Shown here: one piece after another, positions 16,201-27,647 of the stretch
Layout of the letters: every line of letters starts with the position of its first letter
Position numbering within the stretch: position 1 is the first letter of the stretch
NCBI RefSeq assembly: GCF_030009775.1
Contig: NZ_JASCTH010000025.1
Coordinates: 1 to 64,000, forward strand
Reading direction: 5' to 3'
DNA length: 64,000 nucleotides
From: Actinoplanes sandaracinus
GTDB taxonomy: Bacteria; Actinomycetota; Actinomycetes; Mycobacteriales; Micromonosporaceae
Position numbers and translations under genes: made by a program
Notes under the pieces: generated by a model
What the model saw: only the letters and a program-made list of their open reading frames with translations
Database searches by the model: none
What the model was told of the DNA's origin: nothing

Positions 16201-16229
16201 GTACGGTGTACGCGTTGCGTACAGCGTAC
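16201..16229. promoter_or_regulatory. TetR operator palindrome
   Basis: The arms GTACGGTGTACGC (16201-16213) and GCGTACAGCGTAC (16217-16229) are inverted repeats matching at 12 of 13 positions with a 3-bp spacer. The site lies 22 bp from both the TetR start and the MFS start. Confidence 0.8.
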
Positions 16230-16250
16230 CCATCAAGGAGTTGATTTTCT

Positions 16251-17865
16251 ATGAACGCCCCCGTAGTCAAAGCCGGCCGACGAGAGTGGCTCGGCCTGAT
16301 CGCCCTGGTCCTCCCGACGCTTCTGGTGTCGATGGACATCTCGGTCTTCTTCTTCGCGCTGCCGGCACTGACCGAGGATCTCGCGCCCAGCGGCACGGAG
16401 CTGCTATGGATCATGGACGTCTACGGCTTCCTGTTAGCTGGTCTCCTCGTCACCATGGGCGCCCTCGGTGACCGCATCGGCCGGAGAAAGTTGTTGCTGA
16501 TCGGGGCCGTGCTCTTCGGCGTCGCCTCGACAGCGGCAGCGTACGCCGACGACGCCGCCGTCCTGATCCTGGCTCGCGCGGCGATGGGCATCGGCGGCGC
16601 CACTCTCGCGCCGTCCACCCTGGCCCTGATCCGCAACATGTTCCACGACGAAAAGGAGCGCACCACCGCCATCGGCGTCTGGACCGCCGGCTTCGCGGGT
16701 GGTGGCGTGCTCGGCCCCATCATCGGCGGCCTGCTGCTGGAGAACTTCTGGTGGGGCGCGGTCTTCCTGATCAACATCCCGGTGATGGTGCTGCTGCTCG
16801 CGGTCGCCCCGATCCTGCTGCCGGAGTACCGCAATCCCGACCCGGGCCGTTTCGACCTGCTCAGCTCGGTCCTCGCTCTCGCGTCCATCCTGTCGATCAT
16901 CTACGGCGTCAAGGAGATCGCCGGGCACGGTGCCGGCATCGGTGCGGCCGCCGCGATCGTCGCCGGCCTGCTGATCGGGTTCCTGTTCGTGCGGCGGCAG
17001 GTCGGTGAGCACGCCATGCTCGATGTCCGGCTGTTCCGTAACCCGGCGTTCAGCGCCTCGCTCGGCGCGAACACGCTCGTCATGTTCGTGATGCTCGGCA
17101 CCGCGCTGTTCATGTCGCAGTACCTGCAGCTGGTCAAGGGCCTGGAGCCGTTCACCGCGGCGCTGTGGTCGCTGCCCGCGGTGGTCGCCACCATGGTCGG
17201 CGTCGGGATCGCCTCGTCGCTGGTCGCCGCGGTGCGCCCGGCCTACATCGTCGCGGCGGGCCTGGTCCTGGCGGCGGTCGGCTTCGGTGTGATCACCCAG
17301 GTCGAGGCCGGTTCGGCGCTGTGGCTCATCCTGACCGGCAGCGCGGTGATGTCCGTCGGCGTCGGCATGGTGTCGACTCTCGGCACCGACCTGGTCGTCA
17401 CCACGGCCCCGCCGGAGCGTGCCGGAGCCGCCTCGGCGCTGTCCGAGACCGGCAACGAGCTCGGTGGCGCCCTGGGAATCGCGGTCCTCGGCAGCATCGG
17501 CGCCGCCGTCTACCGCTCGCAGATGGACGGCCTGCCCGCCACCGACGGGGTTCCGGCACAGGTGGCGGACGCCGCCGGGGAGACGCTTCCGGGCGCGGTG
17601 GCGGTCCTCGGTTCGCTGCCGGGCGAGGCCGGCGCGGCCCTGCTCGACAACGCGTTCGCGTCCTTCACCCACGGCCTGCAGGCGGTCGCGGCCACCGGCA
17701 CGGTGATCCTGCTGCTGGCCGCGGTGCTGGTCGGCTACCTGCTGCGCAACGTCGCGCCGAAGAACAACGGCGCCACGGAGAACGACGAGTCCCCGGTCAC
17801 CGACCAGTCCCGCGAGGCGGACGGGCAACTCCGCCTCGTAGGCAGCGAAACGAGGGAGACCCTCC

Positions 17866-17879
<14 letters not shown>
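16251..17879 (+). CDS. MFS drug exporter, 14-TM DHA2 type
   Basis: A 542-residue proton-coupled multidrug exporter of the EmrB/QacA kind, a cytoplasmic membrane protein. It opens with IALVLPTLLVSMDISVFFFALPALTEDL (motif D1), has motif A-like GALGDRIGRRKLLLIGAVLFG and motif C-like FAGGGVLGPIIGGLLLENFWWGAVFLINIPV. It is about 100 residues longer than 12-TM relatives. ATG 16251 follows AAGGAG. The end overlaps the ABC-F gene by 14 bp, so both are one operon under the TetR repressor. Confidence 0.92.
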
Positions 17880-19542
<1,663 letters not shown>

Positions 19543-19578
19543 TATCGGGCGCCGTCTCCCCCCGTCGGCTCTCGATAC

Positions 19579-19618
19579 GGAAATGGCCCCCCACCCGGAG
19601 CGGGTGGGGGCCATTTCC
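19579..19618. terminator. Bidirectional hairpin terminator
   Basis: An about 18-bp stem with one bulge (GGAAATGGCCCCCC...GGGGGCCATTTCC) around a GAG loop, located between the convergent ABC-F and small basic-protein genes. A-rich and T-rich stem ends flank the GC core on both sides, so it can act in either direction. Confidence 0.85.
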
Positions 19619-19631
19619 AGTCATTCATTGA

Positions 19632-19838
19632 TCAATCGGCGGAGGCGTCCTCGTTGGAATCCTCCTTCGATTTCTTGGAGCCGCGGAGACGCTTTGCCAT
19701 CATCTCGGCAATGATTTGCTGACGTCGTTTGGCCTCGTCTTGCCGAGTCATTCGGCCTTCCAGGGAAGCGCTGTGCGCGCCTCGGCCCGACTTCGCTTTC
19801 GGCAGCTGTCCGGCGTATTCACCGCGTCGCTTGTTCAT
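19632..19838 (-). CDS. Small basic hypothetical protein, 68 aa
   Basis: A hydrophilic, lysine/arginine-rich protein starting MNKRRGEYAGQLPKAKSGRG, with a helical middle (EAKRRQQIIAEMMAKRLRG) and an acidic tail. ATG 19838 follows GGAAG at a normal distance. Small charged proteins of this kind are common in actinomycetes, but I cannot name a family or function. Confidence 0.65.
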   Translation of the reverse strand: MNKRRGEYAGQLPKAKSGRGAHSASLEGRMTRQDEAKRRQQIIAEMMAKRLRGSKKSKEDSNEDASAD

Positions 19839-20142
19839 GGTTGTCTTCCGTCCCGTCGGAATCTTTCGGGCAGCCAATGAAAGCCCAGCTCAGGGGCGGT
19901 TGGCGGAGGTCTGGACGACGCATCGGCCACAGGGCCGTGGCCATGCCCGGTAATGGTGCCATGCTACCTCGTCCACTGTGTATGAAGATAGCCGAGTACG
20001 CTGTTTTTCGAACCTTCACGAAGTAGCCTCCGAGGGTTCCACAGGGGCGGTCGTGGATCATGCCGGAAGGCCATTAACGGAAAGCGCGGAAGGCGGTTCC
20101 CTCCCTCCTGGAAGCGATCATCGTGCGGCCGGGCTCGGGCGT
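19839..20142. other. Intergenic, no gene seen
   Basis: 304 bp between the start of the small basic gene and the end of the meaB remnant, both on the minus strand. It probably carries the promoter of the small basic gene. No clear dyad or coding frame was recognised. Confidence 0.4.
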
Positions 20143-20943
20143 TCAGAACGATTCCCCGAGGAAAGCGCCGATCATTTCGTCAGCGGCCGGGCCGGGCGTC
20201 AGCCGACCCGCGCCGACCTCGTCCGCGAGACGATCGGTTAGGCGGCGCACGCGCGGGTCGGACTCGAACCGCTCGACGATCCGGGCCCGGGCCAGCGCCC
20301 ACATCCAGTCCACCTGCTGGCGGCTGCGGCGCGCCGCACCGGCGCCGTCACCCGGCTTGCCGCCGTGCTCGACGGTCCGCTTCCACAGCGCGTCCAGCCC
20401 GCTGTGCTCGCGGGCGCCGCACGTCAGCACCGGCGCGGGCCGGTGGCCGGCCGGTGCGATCTCGGACTGCCCGACACCGACCGTCTCCACCAGCACCACG
20501 TCGTAGCCCGCCGCCTCCAGCACGACGATCGCCTCCCGCGCGGCGCGGGTCACCCCACCCAGCGTTCCGGTCGTCGGCGAAGGCCGGACGAACGCCGCCG
20601 GATCGGCGGACAGACGCGACATCCGGGTACGGTCACCGAGCACGCCGCCACCGGTCCGCGCCGACGACGGGTCCACCGCCAGCACCGCCACCCGGTGACC
20701 GGCCGCGGTCAGATCCGAGCCGAGGGCGTCGATCAGCGTCGACTTGCCGGCGCCCGGCACACCGCTGACACCGACCCGGCGGGCCGCACCCGCGTGCGGC
20801 TGGAGCGCGGCCACCAGACGGCGGGCCGCCGGGCGGTGATCCGGGTGCGCCGACTCCACCAGGGTCACCGCCCGGCCGATCCAGGAGCGTTCGCCGCGTG
20901 GTCCCGGCCTCCGCCTGGGAAGCCGCGGACCAGTTTCGCCCAC
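20143..20943 (-). pseudogene. meaB: MeaB/ArgK-type GTPase with part of the G domain deleted
   Basis: Chaperone GTPase of methylmalonyl-CoA mutase. Homology starts near residue 17 (GERSWIGRAVTLVES), preceded by out-of-frame mutase sequence. It shows the P-loop GVSGVPGAGKSTL, the DPSSARTGGGVLGDRTRM stretch and VETVGVGQSE. The sequence then jumps, near 20458, directly to PAPVLTCGAREHSGLDALW, skipping about 70-80 residues that normally include the guanine-specificity motif NKAD. The C-terminal helices are present (WMWALARARI..., DEMIGAFLG). Without NKAD it should not bind GTP properly. Confidence 0.75.
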
Positions 20944-21835
20944 AGCAGCCGGGCCGCGCGCAGCTTGGCGACCTCCATGAAGAAGTCGGCGCCGGTGGCC
21001 CAGAAGAACGAGAGCCGGGGTACGAACGCGTCGACGTCAAGCCCCGCCGCCAGCCCGGCCCGGATGTACTCCAGGCCGTTCGCCAGCGTGTAGGCCAGTT
21101 CGAGATCGGCGGTCGCCCCCGATTCGTGCATGTGATAGCCGGAGACCGAGATCGAGTTGAACTTCGGCATCCGGGCCGCCGTGAAGGCGAAGACGTCGGA
21201 GATGATCCGCATCGACGGTTCCGGCGGATAGATGTAGGTGCTGCGGACCATGAACTCCTTGAGGATGTCGTTCTGGATAGTGCCGCCCAGCTTCTCCGGC
21301 GCCACCCCCTGCTCCCCGGCGGCGACGATGTAGAGCGCCAGAATCGGCAGCACCGCCCCGTTCATGGTCATCGAGACGCTCATCCGGTCCAGCGGGACGC
21401 CCTCGAACAACTGGGGCATGTCGAGAATGGAGTCGATGGCGATGCCGGCCATGCCGACGTCACCGGTCACCCACGGATGATCGCTGTCGTAACCGCGATG
21501 GGTGGGCAGGTCGAACGCCACCGACAGACCGTTCTGACCGGCCGCCAGATTGCGCCGGTAGAAGGCGTTGGACTGCTCGGCGGTGGAGAAGCCGGCGTAC
21601 TGCCGGACCGTCCACGGCTGGGTGATGTACATGGCCGGACAGGGGCCGCGCAGGAACGGCGCGACGCCCGGCAAGGTCTCCGGGAAACCCCCAGGCCGGC
21701 CACGTCGTGCTCGTCGTAGCGGCCCTTGACGACGATGCCCTCCGGGGTCCGCCGCGGCGCCGGCCCCGGAAGGCCGGCCTGCTCGGGCCGCCGGAACGCG
21801 ACGTCGGCGAACGAGGGAACAGGCGGTTCAGCCAT
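20865..21835 (-). pseudogene. Methylmalonyl-CoA mutase large subunit, frameshifted and truncated
   Basis: N-terminal part of the B12-dependent mutase that interconverts methylmalonyl- and succinyl-CoA. It starts MAEPPVPSFADVAFRRPEQAG, shifts frame at a run of five Gs near 21690 (one G too many), and continues GVAPFLRGPCPAMYITQPWTVRQYAGFSTAEQSNAFYRRNL... through NDILKEFMVRSTYIYPPEPSMR and SISVSGYHMHESG to WAKLVR at about 20925. The rest of the barrel and the C-terminal cobalamin domain, some 400 residues, are gone and meaB sequence follows directly. Confidence 0.8.
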
Positions 21836-22268
21836 CAGCCAACCCCAGATCCTGATAGGTCTTGTGCAGGACGTCGAGCGCGTCGCAGCCGGCCCGCAGC
21901 AGCCCGTCCGTGCCGGCTGAGAAACTTCCGGCCAGCCAGATCCGGGCGGCGCCGGCGGCTCGCAGCGCCGCCGTGACCGCGGTCGCGTGCTGCTCGTACA
22001 ACATGTCGCTGGAGGTCAGGCAGACGCTGCGGCAGCCGGACCCGGCGAACGCCGCCGCGATCTCACCGGAGTCCACACTGGTCCCGCTGGTCACCGTCGC
22101 GATGCCGCCGGCGGCGAACAGATTCTGCGCGAAAGCGGCCCGGGCCGCGTGCTAGGCGACCGGGCCCAGCGTCGCCAGGAACACCGCCGGCCGGGATCCG
22201 GTGGCGGCCAGCACCTCGTCCGACCGGTCACGTAACTCCTCGTACGCCTGGGCGTACCGCCGTCGAGG
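21828..22268 (-). pseudogene. Methylmalonyl-CoA mutase small subunit, C-terminal remnant
   Basis: C-terminal part of the non-catalytic mutase subunit: RRYAQAYEELRDRSDEVLAATGSRPAVFLATLGPVA, then an in-frame TAG near 22153 where Glu would fit, then HAARAAFAQNLFAAGGIATVTSG and a Rossmann-like cobalamin-type fold (SVCLTSSDMLYEQHATAVTAALRAAGAARIWLAG...GCDALDVL). The N-terminal two thirds are missing. At 22268 it meets a plus-strand gene fragment. Its stop overlaps the start of the large-subunit gene, the usual operon order. Confidence 0.75.
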
Positions 22269-22281
22269 CAGGCCGCCGCCG

Positions 22282-22452
22282 GGCACGGGCGGGCCGGCGG
22301 ACTTCCCGCCGGAGCTGCGCATCCACCACGTCAGCGGCGACGTGCGGAAGGTCAAGGTGCCGTACTACGGCGGCTACGAGCATGTCGAGCCCCTCGATCC
22401 CGCCGTTCCGGATGTCTTCCCGTGGACGGGGCGCACCCGCGTCGCGGAGTGA
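22282..22452 (+). pseudogene. DUF5988-like protein, 3' fragment
   Basis: The sequence GTGGPADFPPELRIHHVSGDVRKVKVPYYGGYEHVEP is typical of the body and end of DUF5988-type small proteins ('GGP..LP..LR...V....KVKV...GGYEHFE'). The 5' end is missing, being replaced at about 22270-22280 by antisense mutase sequence. Assignment is by pattern only; the family has no known function. Confidence 0.45.
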
Positions 22453-22505
22453 CCTCGAGAGACCGGCCGGCGGGGCCCGGCGCGCCCGGGCGCCGGAGCC
22501 CCGCC

Positions 22506-23333
22506 TCAGCCCCCGAGAATCCGGCGCATCGGGTTCGGCTCGCCGCCCCGCCGGCCCCACTCCCGCGGATAACCCAGCGACACCTCCTCGAAGCGCACCC
22601 CGTCGTACTCGGTGGTGCGAGGAATGTGCAGGTGGCCGTAGACGGCGACGGCGGCACGGAACCGGACGTGCCAGTCGGCGGTGCGCTCCGTCCCGCACCA
22701 CTGGGCGAACTCGGGGTACCACAGCACGTCGGTCGGCTGCCGCACCAGCGGCCAGTGGCTGACCAGGACGGTCGGGACATCCGGGTCGATCTGCGCCAGC
22801 CGCCGTTCGCACTCGGCGATCCGGTTCCAGCACCACGACTCCCGGTCCGGGTACGGGTCCGGGTGCAGCAGCATCTCGTCACTGCACACCACCCCGGCGG
22901 CGTAGGCCTTGCGCAGCGACTCGGCCTTGTCCCGAGTCCCCGGAGCCCGGAACGAGTAGTCGTACAGCTGGAAGAGCGGAGCGACCGTGACCGGACCGCC
23001 CTCGCCCTCCCAGCGCGCGAAGGGATCCTCCGGCGTCAGCACGCCGATGTCCCGGCACATCGTCACCAGCGTGCGGTAGCGGGCCTCGCCGCGCAGCGTC
23101 ATCGGGTCGGACGGGTGGGTCCACAGCTCGTGGTTGCCCGGCGTCCAGATCACCGTGCGGAACCGGTCGCGCAGCGCTCGCAGCGTCGCCTCCACCTCCG
23201 CGAAGATCTCGCCGACGTCACCGGCGACGATCAGCCAGTCCTGCTCGGACTGCGGTCGCAGGCGGTCGACGACGCGGCGATTCTCCGGGTACGAGACGTG
23301 CAGGTCACTGACCGCGAACAGAGATGCCCCCAT
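22506..23333 (-). CDS. Calcineurin-like metallophosphoesterase
   Basis: A 275-residue hydrolase with all metal-binding motifs in order: FAVSDLHVSY (D-x-H), IVAGDVGE (GD), WTPGNHELW (GNHE), VLVSHWPL (His) and VYGHLHI (GHxH). Length and motif order are complete for the family. In actinomycete biosynthetic clusters such enzymes often sit near phosphopantetheinyl transferases, but none is seen here. The substrate is unknown. ATG 23333 fits the homology start. Confidence 0.9.
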   Translation of the reverse strand: MGASLFAVSDLHVSYPENRRVVDRLRPQSEQDWLIVAGDVGEIFAEVEATLRALRDRFRTVIWTPGNHELWTHPSDPMTLRGEARYRTLVTMCRDIGVLTPEDPFARWEGEGGPVTVAPLFQLYDYSFRAPGTRDKAESLRKAYAAGVVCSDEMLLHPDPYPDRESWCWNRIAECERRLAQIDPDVPTVLVSHWPLVRQPTDVLWYPEFAQWCGTERTADWHVRFRAAVAVYGHLHIPRTTEYDGVRFEEVSLGYPREWGRRGGEPNPMRRILGG

Positions 23334-23372
23334 CGTGCTGATCCTGCCACGCTCGACAATGGATCGGCGGGG

Positions 23373-23957
23373 TCACCGGCCGGCCGGCGTGACGGCGGTC
23401 ATCACCAGCTTGGCGAGAGCGTCGGCGTAGGACTCGGTGAACGGGCTGGTCCGCAGCAGCCAGCGGTGATACACCGGCCCGAACACCAGCTCCACCACCT
23501 GATCCAGCGGCGCGTCGGCGCGCACCTGACCGGCCGCCCGCGCCGCTTCGAGCCGGGCCCGGACCCCTTCCAGCCGGGGACGCAGCAGCCGGTCACGGAC
23601 CTCACCGGCCAGCTCGTCGTCGACGAGAATCTCGACGGTCAGCGTGCGGGTGACGGCGGAGGCGCCCGTGTCGGCGAACTCGGCGACCGTGGCCCGGACC
23701 ACCCCGCGCAGGTCGGCACGCAGGTCGCCGGTGTCGGGCAGGGCGGTCGCCTCGGGCAGGTGCTCGGCGATAGCCTCCAGCACCACCGCACCCTTGCCCC
23801 GCCACCAGCGATAGATCGTCTGCTTGCCCACGCCGGCCCGGGCGGCGATCGACTCGATGGTGAGACCGGCGTAGCCGCTCTCGGTCAGAAGCTCCTGGGT
23901 CGCGGCCAGGATGGCACGGCGCGAGCGCTCGCTGCGGCGGGCGGGCTGGGGCGGCAC
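23373..23957 (-). CDS. TetR-family transcriptional regulator
   Basis: A 194-residue regulator with the HTH ILAATQELLTESGYAGLTIESIAARAGVGKQTIYRWWRGKGAVV. The C-terminal domain (VTRTLTVEILVDDELAGEVRDRLLRPRLEGVRARLEAA) is of the TetR_C_16-like kind. It lies 39 bp upstream of the metallophosphoesterase on the same strand and may form an operon with it. Target and ligand are unknown. Confidence 0.9.
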   Translation of the reverse strand: MPPQPARRSERSRRAILAATQELLTESGYAGLTIESIAARAGVGKQTIYRWWRGKGAVVLEAIAEHLPEATALPDTGDLRADLRGVVRATVAEFADTGASAVTRTLTVEILVDDELAGEVRDRLLRPRLEGVRARLEAARAAGQVRADAPLDQVVELVFGPVYHRWLLRTSPFTESYADALAKLVMTAVTPAGR

Positions 23958-24204
23958 GCCGTGATCCTATATCGATACGCAACGTTGCTCACCCGACGGC
24001 GACGGCGCCCAGGATTGAGCCGGCGCAGGCCGGCGCAACCTCCGCCTGTCCCCCCCCAGCGCCGCCGACCGAGAGCGCGGGGACGGTCCGCGAAAGGCTG
24101 GTTGGCCGATGCGCGGCGTTCCTTTCGTGCTCGGGCGGGTGCATGATGGATAAAGTCCGCGTCAATGTCTGATCATGGTTCGATTTCGACGATGGGGGAG
24201 ATCG

Positions 24205-27200
24205 GTGCCGCGGGGTTCGATCAAGAAAGATCCTGCCACCGAACTGAGGGATGCGCTGATAACGGCGTTGATGGACATTCCCTTTATGAGCGCCGTGGCG
24301 GACCGGCGCCTCCTTCTGCAGTTGATTCGCGGTGCGGTCGACGGTTTTCCGGACGTGCCGGAGAACCATGAGGTCAGACTGCATGTCGTCCAGATCGTTC
24401 TGACCTGCCTCGAGCAGCGCGGAGGTCTGCGTGCCCTCAGCGACGCCCTCCGGACGATGGCTCCGGACGCACGGGGGAGTAAGCGGATCGTCCAGTTGAT
24501 CAGGGCGGCATCCCTCCAAAGCCTGATGCCGGAGGCTGAGATTCGTCGGATTCACGACCTGCTGAGCCGAGCCGAGTCCGAGACGGACCATCTGGACTCG
24601 GGGTGGTGGCGTCACGGTCTTGCACAGGACGTGATTGATCCACCAGTGCGAACCGGCTCGCTCTGTGCCGCGTTCGACCACCTCAGCGCCCGGTCTGCTC
24701 GGCAGGAAGACGTGCCGTCGGCACTGCTGCTGGTGCGCCATGTGGCCCGTTCGACGACCGGTCCGCTCCAGGTTGAGCTAGACCATTGGGCGGCCGGTTT
24801 GGCGGAACGCCTAGAACTGGACGACTCGCTCGGACTAAGGTCGGTCCCCTCGGATGCCGGACAAAACCCGCCAGCCAGCTCCGATGCCAGGCCCGATCTG
24901 CAGGAATCCTCAACAGAGGCGCCTCAGTACCCGGTGCAAGACTCCGACGCCAGAGCTGATACCGTTCGGGTCATATCGGATAATACAGATTTTACGGACA
25001 TTGTCGAGGCGATTGACATAATGAGGGCGGACCCTGACAGCGACGCGAGCCCCTTAGGAGATGCGATGCCTCCCGTCGCCCCGCCGAAGCCGACGGAGTC
25101 GCTCCCCAAGGTCTGGGGCGACGTCCCGCAGCGCAACCCGAACTTCACCGGGCGTGAGGCGCTGCTCCAAGACGTGCACGAGAAGCTGTCTCGGACGCAT
25201 CAGACCGCGGTGCTGCCCCAAGCGCTGCACGGCATGGGCGGGGTCGGAAAATCGCAGGTCGCGATCGAGTACGTCCACCGTCACAGCGCTAAATACGACC
25301 TCATCTGGTGGATCCCGGCGGAGCAGGAAAGCCAGATCCTGACGTCTCTCACCCAACTGGCGCTCCGCTTGAAACTGGACGTGAGCCCGGAGGCCAACAC
25401 GGCGGTGCCGGCGGTGCGAGAGGCCTTGAGCACGGGCGCCACCGGCTATCGCAACTGGCTCCTCATCTTCGACAACGCCGAGGCGCCGCGGGACGTGATG
25501 AAGCACTTCCCGACCGGTGGCGCGGGCAAGGTCCTGGTGACGTCCCGCGATCTCGACTGGTCGCGCGTCACCCGCTCCACCGAGGTCGACATTTTCACCC
25601 GTGAGGAGAGCAAGGCCTTCCTGTCGAGCCGGAACCCGGAGCTCTCCGGCGAGGACGCGGAGCGGCTGGCCGAGGCGCTCGGAGACCTGCCGCTCGCCAT
25701 CGAGCAGGCCGCGGCCTGGCGGACTGCCACGGGCATGCCTGTCGGTGAATATCTCGCGCTGCTGGAAGAGAAGCGGATCGAGGTGCTCGACGCGTCGCCC
25801 TCGCCGGACTACCCGTCCTCGGTGGCCGCGGCTTTCGCCCTCTCGCTGGAGAAGCTCGCGGCCGTGAACCCGGCCGCTCTGCAATTGCTGCAGATCTGCT
25901 CGTTCTTCGCGCCCGAGCCGATTTCGCGAGATCTCTTCGCGGGTTCGCCGGTCGCGCCGATCACCGCGGAGCTGGACGCCACCCTGAGCGACAACTTCCG
26001 GGTCAGCCGCGCGATCCGCGACATCCAGCGGTACGCCCTTGCCAAGATCGACCACGCCCGGAACGCCCTGCAGATCCACCGGCTCGTCCAGGCTGTCCTC
26101 ATCGGACGGATGTCGCCGGACGAGCGTGCCGTAATGCGCCGCGGCGCCCACACCCTGCTGGCGAACAACAAGCCGAGCAACCCGAGCCGGCGCGCCGACT
26201 GGCGGCTCTATCAGGCACTGCAGCCCCACGTGGCCGTGTCCCGGGCGGTTGAGTCACCTGACCCGCGCGTGCAGCAGTTGGTCGACGGGGTCGTCCAGTT
26301 CCTGTATTACTGGGGCGATCACGCCGGAAGCGAAGCCCTCGCCGAGGAAGCGCTGGAGTGGTGGCGCAAGACCAACGGCCCGGCCGCTCCGCAGACTCTG
26401 AAGATGGCGAAGTGGCTCGGTTTCACGCGGTGGAAGAATGGAAAATACGCGCAGGCTCGCGAGCTCAACAAGCAGACCCTGGCCCTCTACGAGGAGCACT
26501 TCGGCGAGCAGGAGGAAGGCACCATCGACTCGATGTCGATGGTGTCGAACGACCTGCGTACGAGCGGCGATTTCAAAGCCTCCCGAGATCTTGACGCGAG
26601 GGTTCTCGCCGCCGCCAAGCGCGAATTCGGTGAGGACGACCCCGATACGTTGAACTTCGCCCACAACCTGGGTGTGAGCCTGCGGTTCACCGGTGAGTTC
26701 GAACGTGCGGCGGAGCTGGACGCCGACACTCTCCGGCGTCGCGAGGTGGTTCTCGGCATCGACCACGAGGCCACCTTCAACACCCACGCCGCCCTGTTGA
26801 TCGACCTCCGGGAGAACGGCGCGTTCCTCGAGACGGCCCACCGTTTCGAGGCCCTGTACCGCCGTATCCTGGCCACCTTCGATCAGGACGCTCCGGCGAC
26901 GCTGCAGGCCGCACGGTATCTCGCCATCTCACTGCGTAAGGCCGGCGATCACAAACGAGCCATGCGGCTGGCCGCGGACACGCTCGAACGTTATCGTCGG
27001 CGCTACGACGAGGATTTCCCCGACACCATCGCCACCGCGGTCAACTACGCCATCGACCTCCGGCAGGCGGGCGAACTCGACGCCGCGATGGACCTCGCCA
27101 CGGCCACCTTCGAGCGGTATCAGCGCATGTTCGGTCCACGCCACGTGTACACGGTCAGCGCGCGCACCAATCTCGCCATCGTCATTCGTCTCAGCGGCGA

Positions 27201-27588
27201 CGCCGAAACCGCTTTCGAGCACGACAGCGAGGCATGGCAGGTTCTGGAGGACACGCTAGACGTGGACCATCCGGTAACCCTGACCTGTGCGACCAACCTG
27301 GCCAGCGATCTCTATGCTCTCGGCCGGATCCGGGAGGCGTACGAACGGGACACCGACACGCTGACCCGTTCGGAGCGAGTGCTGGGAAGGGACCACCCCT
27401 CGACGCTCGCCGTCGGGATCAACCTAGGGTTGGATCTCCGCGCCCTGGACCGAAGCAACGAGGGCAACAGGATCCTGGCTGACACGATGTCACGGCTTCG
27501 GTCCAAGCTCGGTGAGCAGCATCCCGCCACCCTCAACGCTTTACGGAGCATCCGGGCGGACTGCGACGTCGACCCGATGCCGCTCTGA
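24205..27588 (+). CDS. EAD-NB-ARC-TPR protein (FxSxx-COOH system TPR type)
   Basis: A large STAND-type protein, about 1,127 residues from GTG 24205 (GGGGGAG upstream; ATG 24175 is an alternative with no ribosome binding site). Residues about 10-100 form a helical effector-associated domain (LRDALITALMDIPFMSAVADRRLLLQLI...). A disordered acidic linker follows, then an NB-ARC ATPase with P-loop LHGMGGVGKSQVA near residue 345, Walker B region LLIFDNAE and GGAGKVLVTSRD. The C-terminal half is a long run of TPRs of about 42 residues each (e.g. TLNFAHNLGVSLRFTGEFERAAELDADTLRRR). Such proteins are NTP-dependent conflict or peptide-modification regulators. The same EAD occurs in the protein at 27867-29135. 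Confidence 0.88.
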   Translation: MPRGSIKKDPATELRDALITALMDIPFMSAVADRRLLLQLIRGAVDGFPDVPENHEVRLHVVQIVLTCLEQRGGLRALSDALRTMAPDARGSKRIVQLIRAASLQSLMPEAEIRRIHDLLSRAESETDHLDSGWWRHGLAQDVIDPPVRTGSLCAAFDHLSARSARQEDVPSALLLVRHVARSTTGPLQVELDHWAAGLAERLELDDSLGLRSVPSDAGQNPPASSDARPDLQESSTEAPQYPVQDSDARADTVRVISDNTDFTDIVEAIDIMRADPDSDASPLGDAMPPVAPPKPTESLPKVWGDVPQRNPNFTGREALLQDVHEKLSRTHQTAVLPQALHGMGGVGKSQVAIEYVHRHSAKYDLIWWIPAEQESQILTSLTQLALRLKLDVSPEANTAVPAVREALSTGATGYRNWLLIFDNAEAPRDVMKHFPTGGAGKVLVTSRDLDWSRVTRSTEVDIFTREESKAFLSSRNPELSGEDAERLAEALGDLPLAIEQAAAWRTATGMPVGEYLALLEEKRIEVLDASPSPDYPSSVAAAFALSLEKLAAVNPAALQLLQICSFFAPEPISRDLFAGSPVAPITAELDATLSDNFRVSRAIRDIQRYALAKIDHARNALQIHRLVQAVLIGRMSPDERAVMRRGAHTLLANNKPSNPSRRADWRLYQALQPHVAVSRAVESPDPRVQQLVDGVVQFLYYWGDHAGSEALAEEALEWWRKTNGPAAPQTLKMAKWLGFTRWKNGKYAQARELNKQTLALYEEHFGEQEEGTIDSMSMVSNDLRTSGDFKASRDLDARVLAAAKREFGEDDPDTLNFAHNLGVSLRFTGEFERAAELDADTLRRREVVLGIDHEATFNTHAALLIDLRENGAFLETAHRFEALYRRILATFDQDAPATLQAARYLAISLRKAGDHKRAMRLAADTLERYRRRYDEDFPDTIATAVNYAIDLRQAGELDAAMDLATATFERYQRMFGPRHVYTVSARTNLAIVIRLSGDAETAFEHDSEAWQVLEDTLDVDHPVTLTCATNLASDLYALGRIREAYERDTDTLTRSERVLGRDHPSTLAVGINLGLDLRALDRSNEGNRILADTMSRLRSKLGEQHPATLNALRSIRADCDVDPMPL

Positions 27589-27647
27589 GAGGTGATCCGG
27601 CTCTGAGGGGCCGGGCCTCGACCGGACTGATCCTCGGGCTGTCCGAC

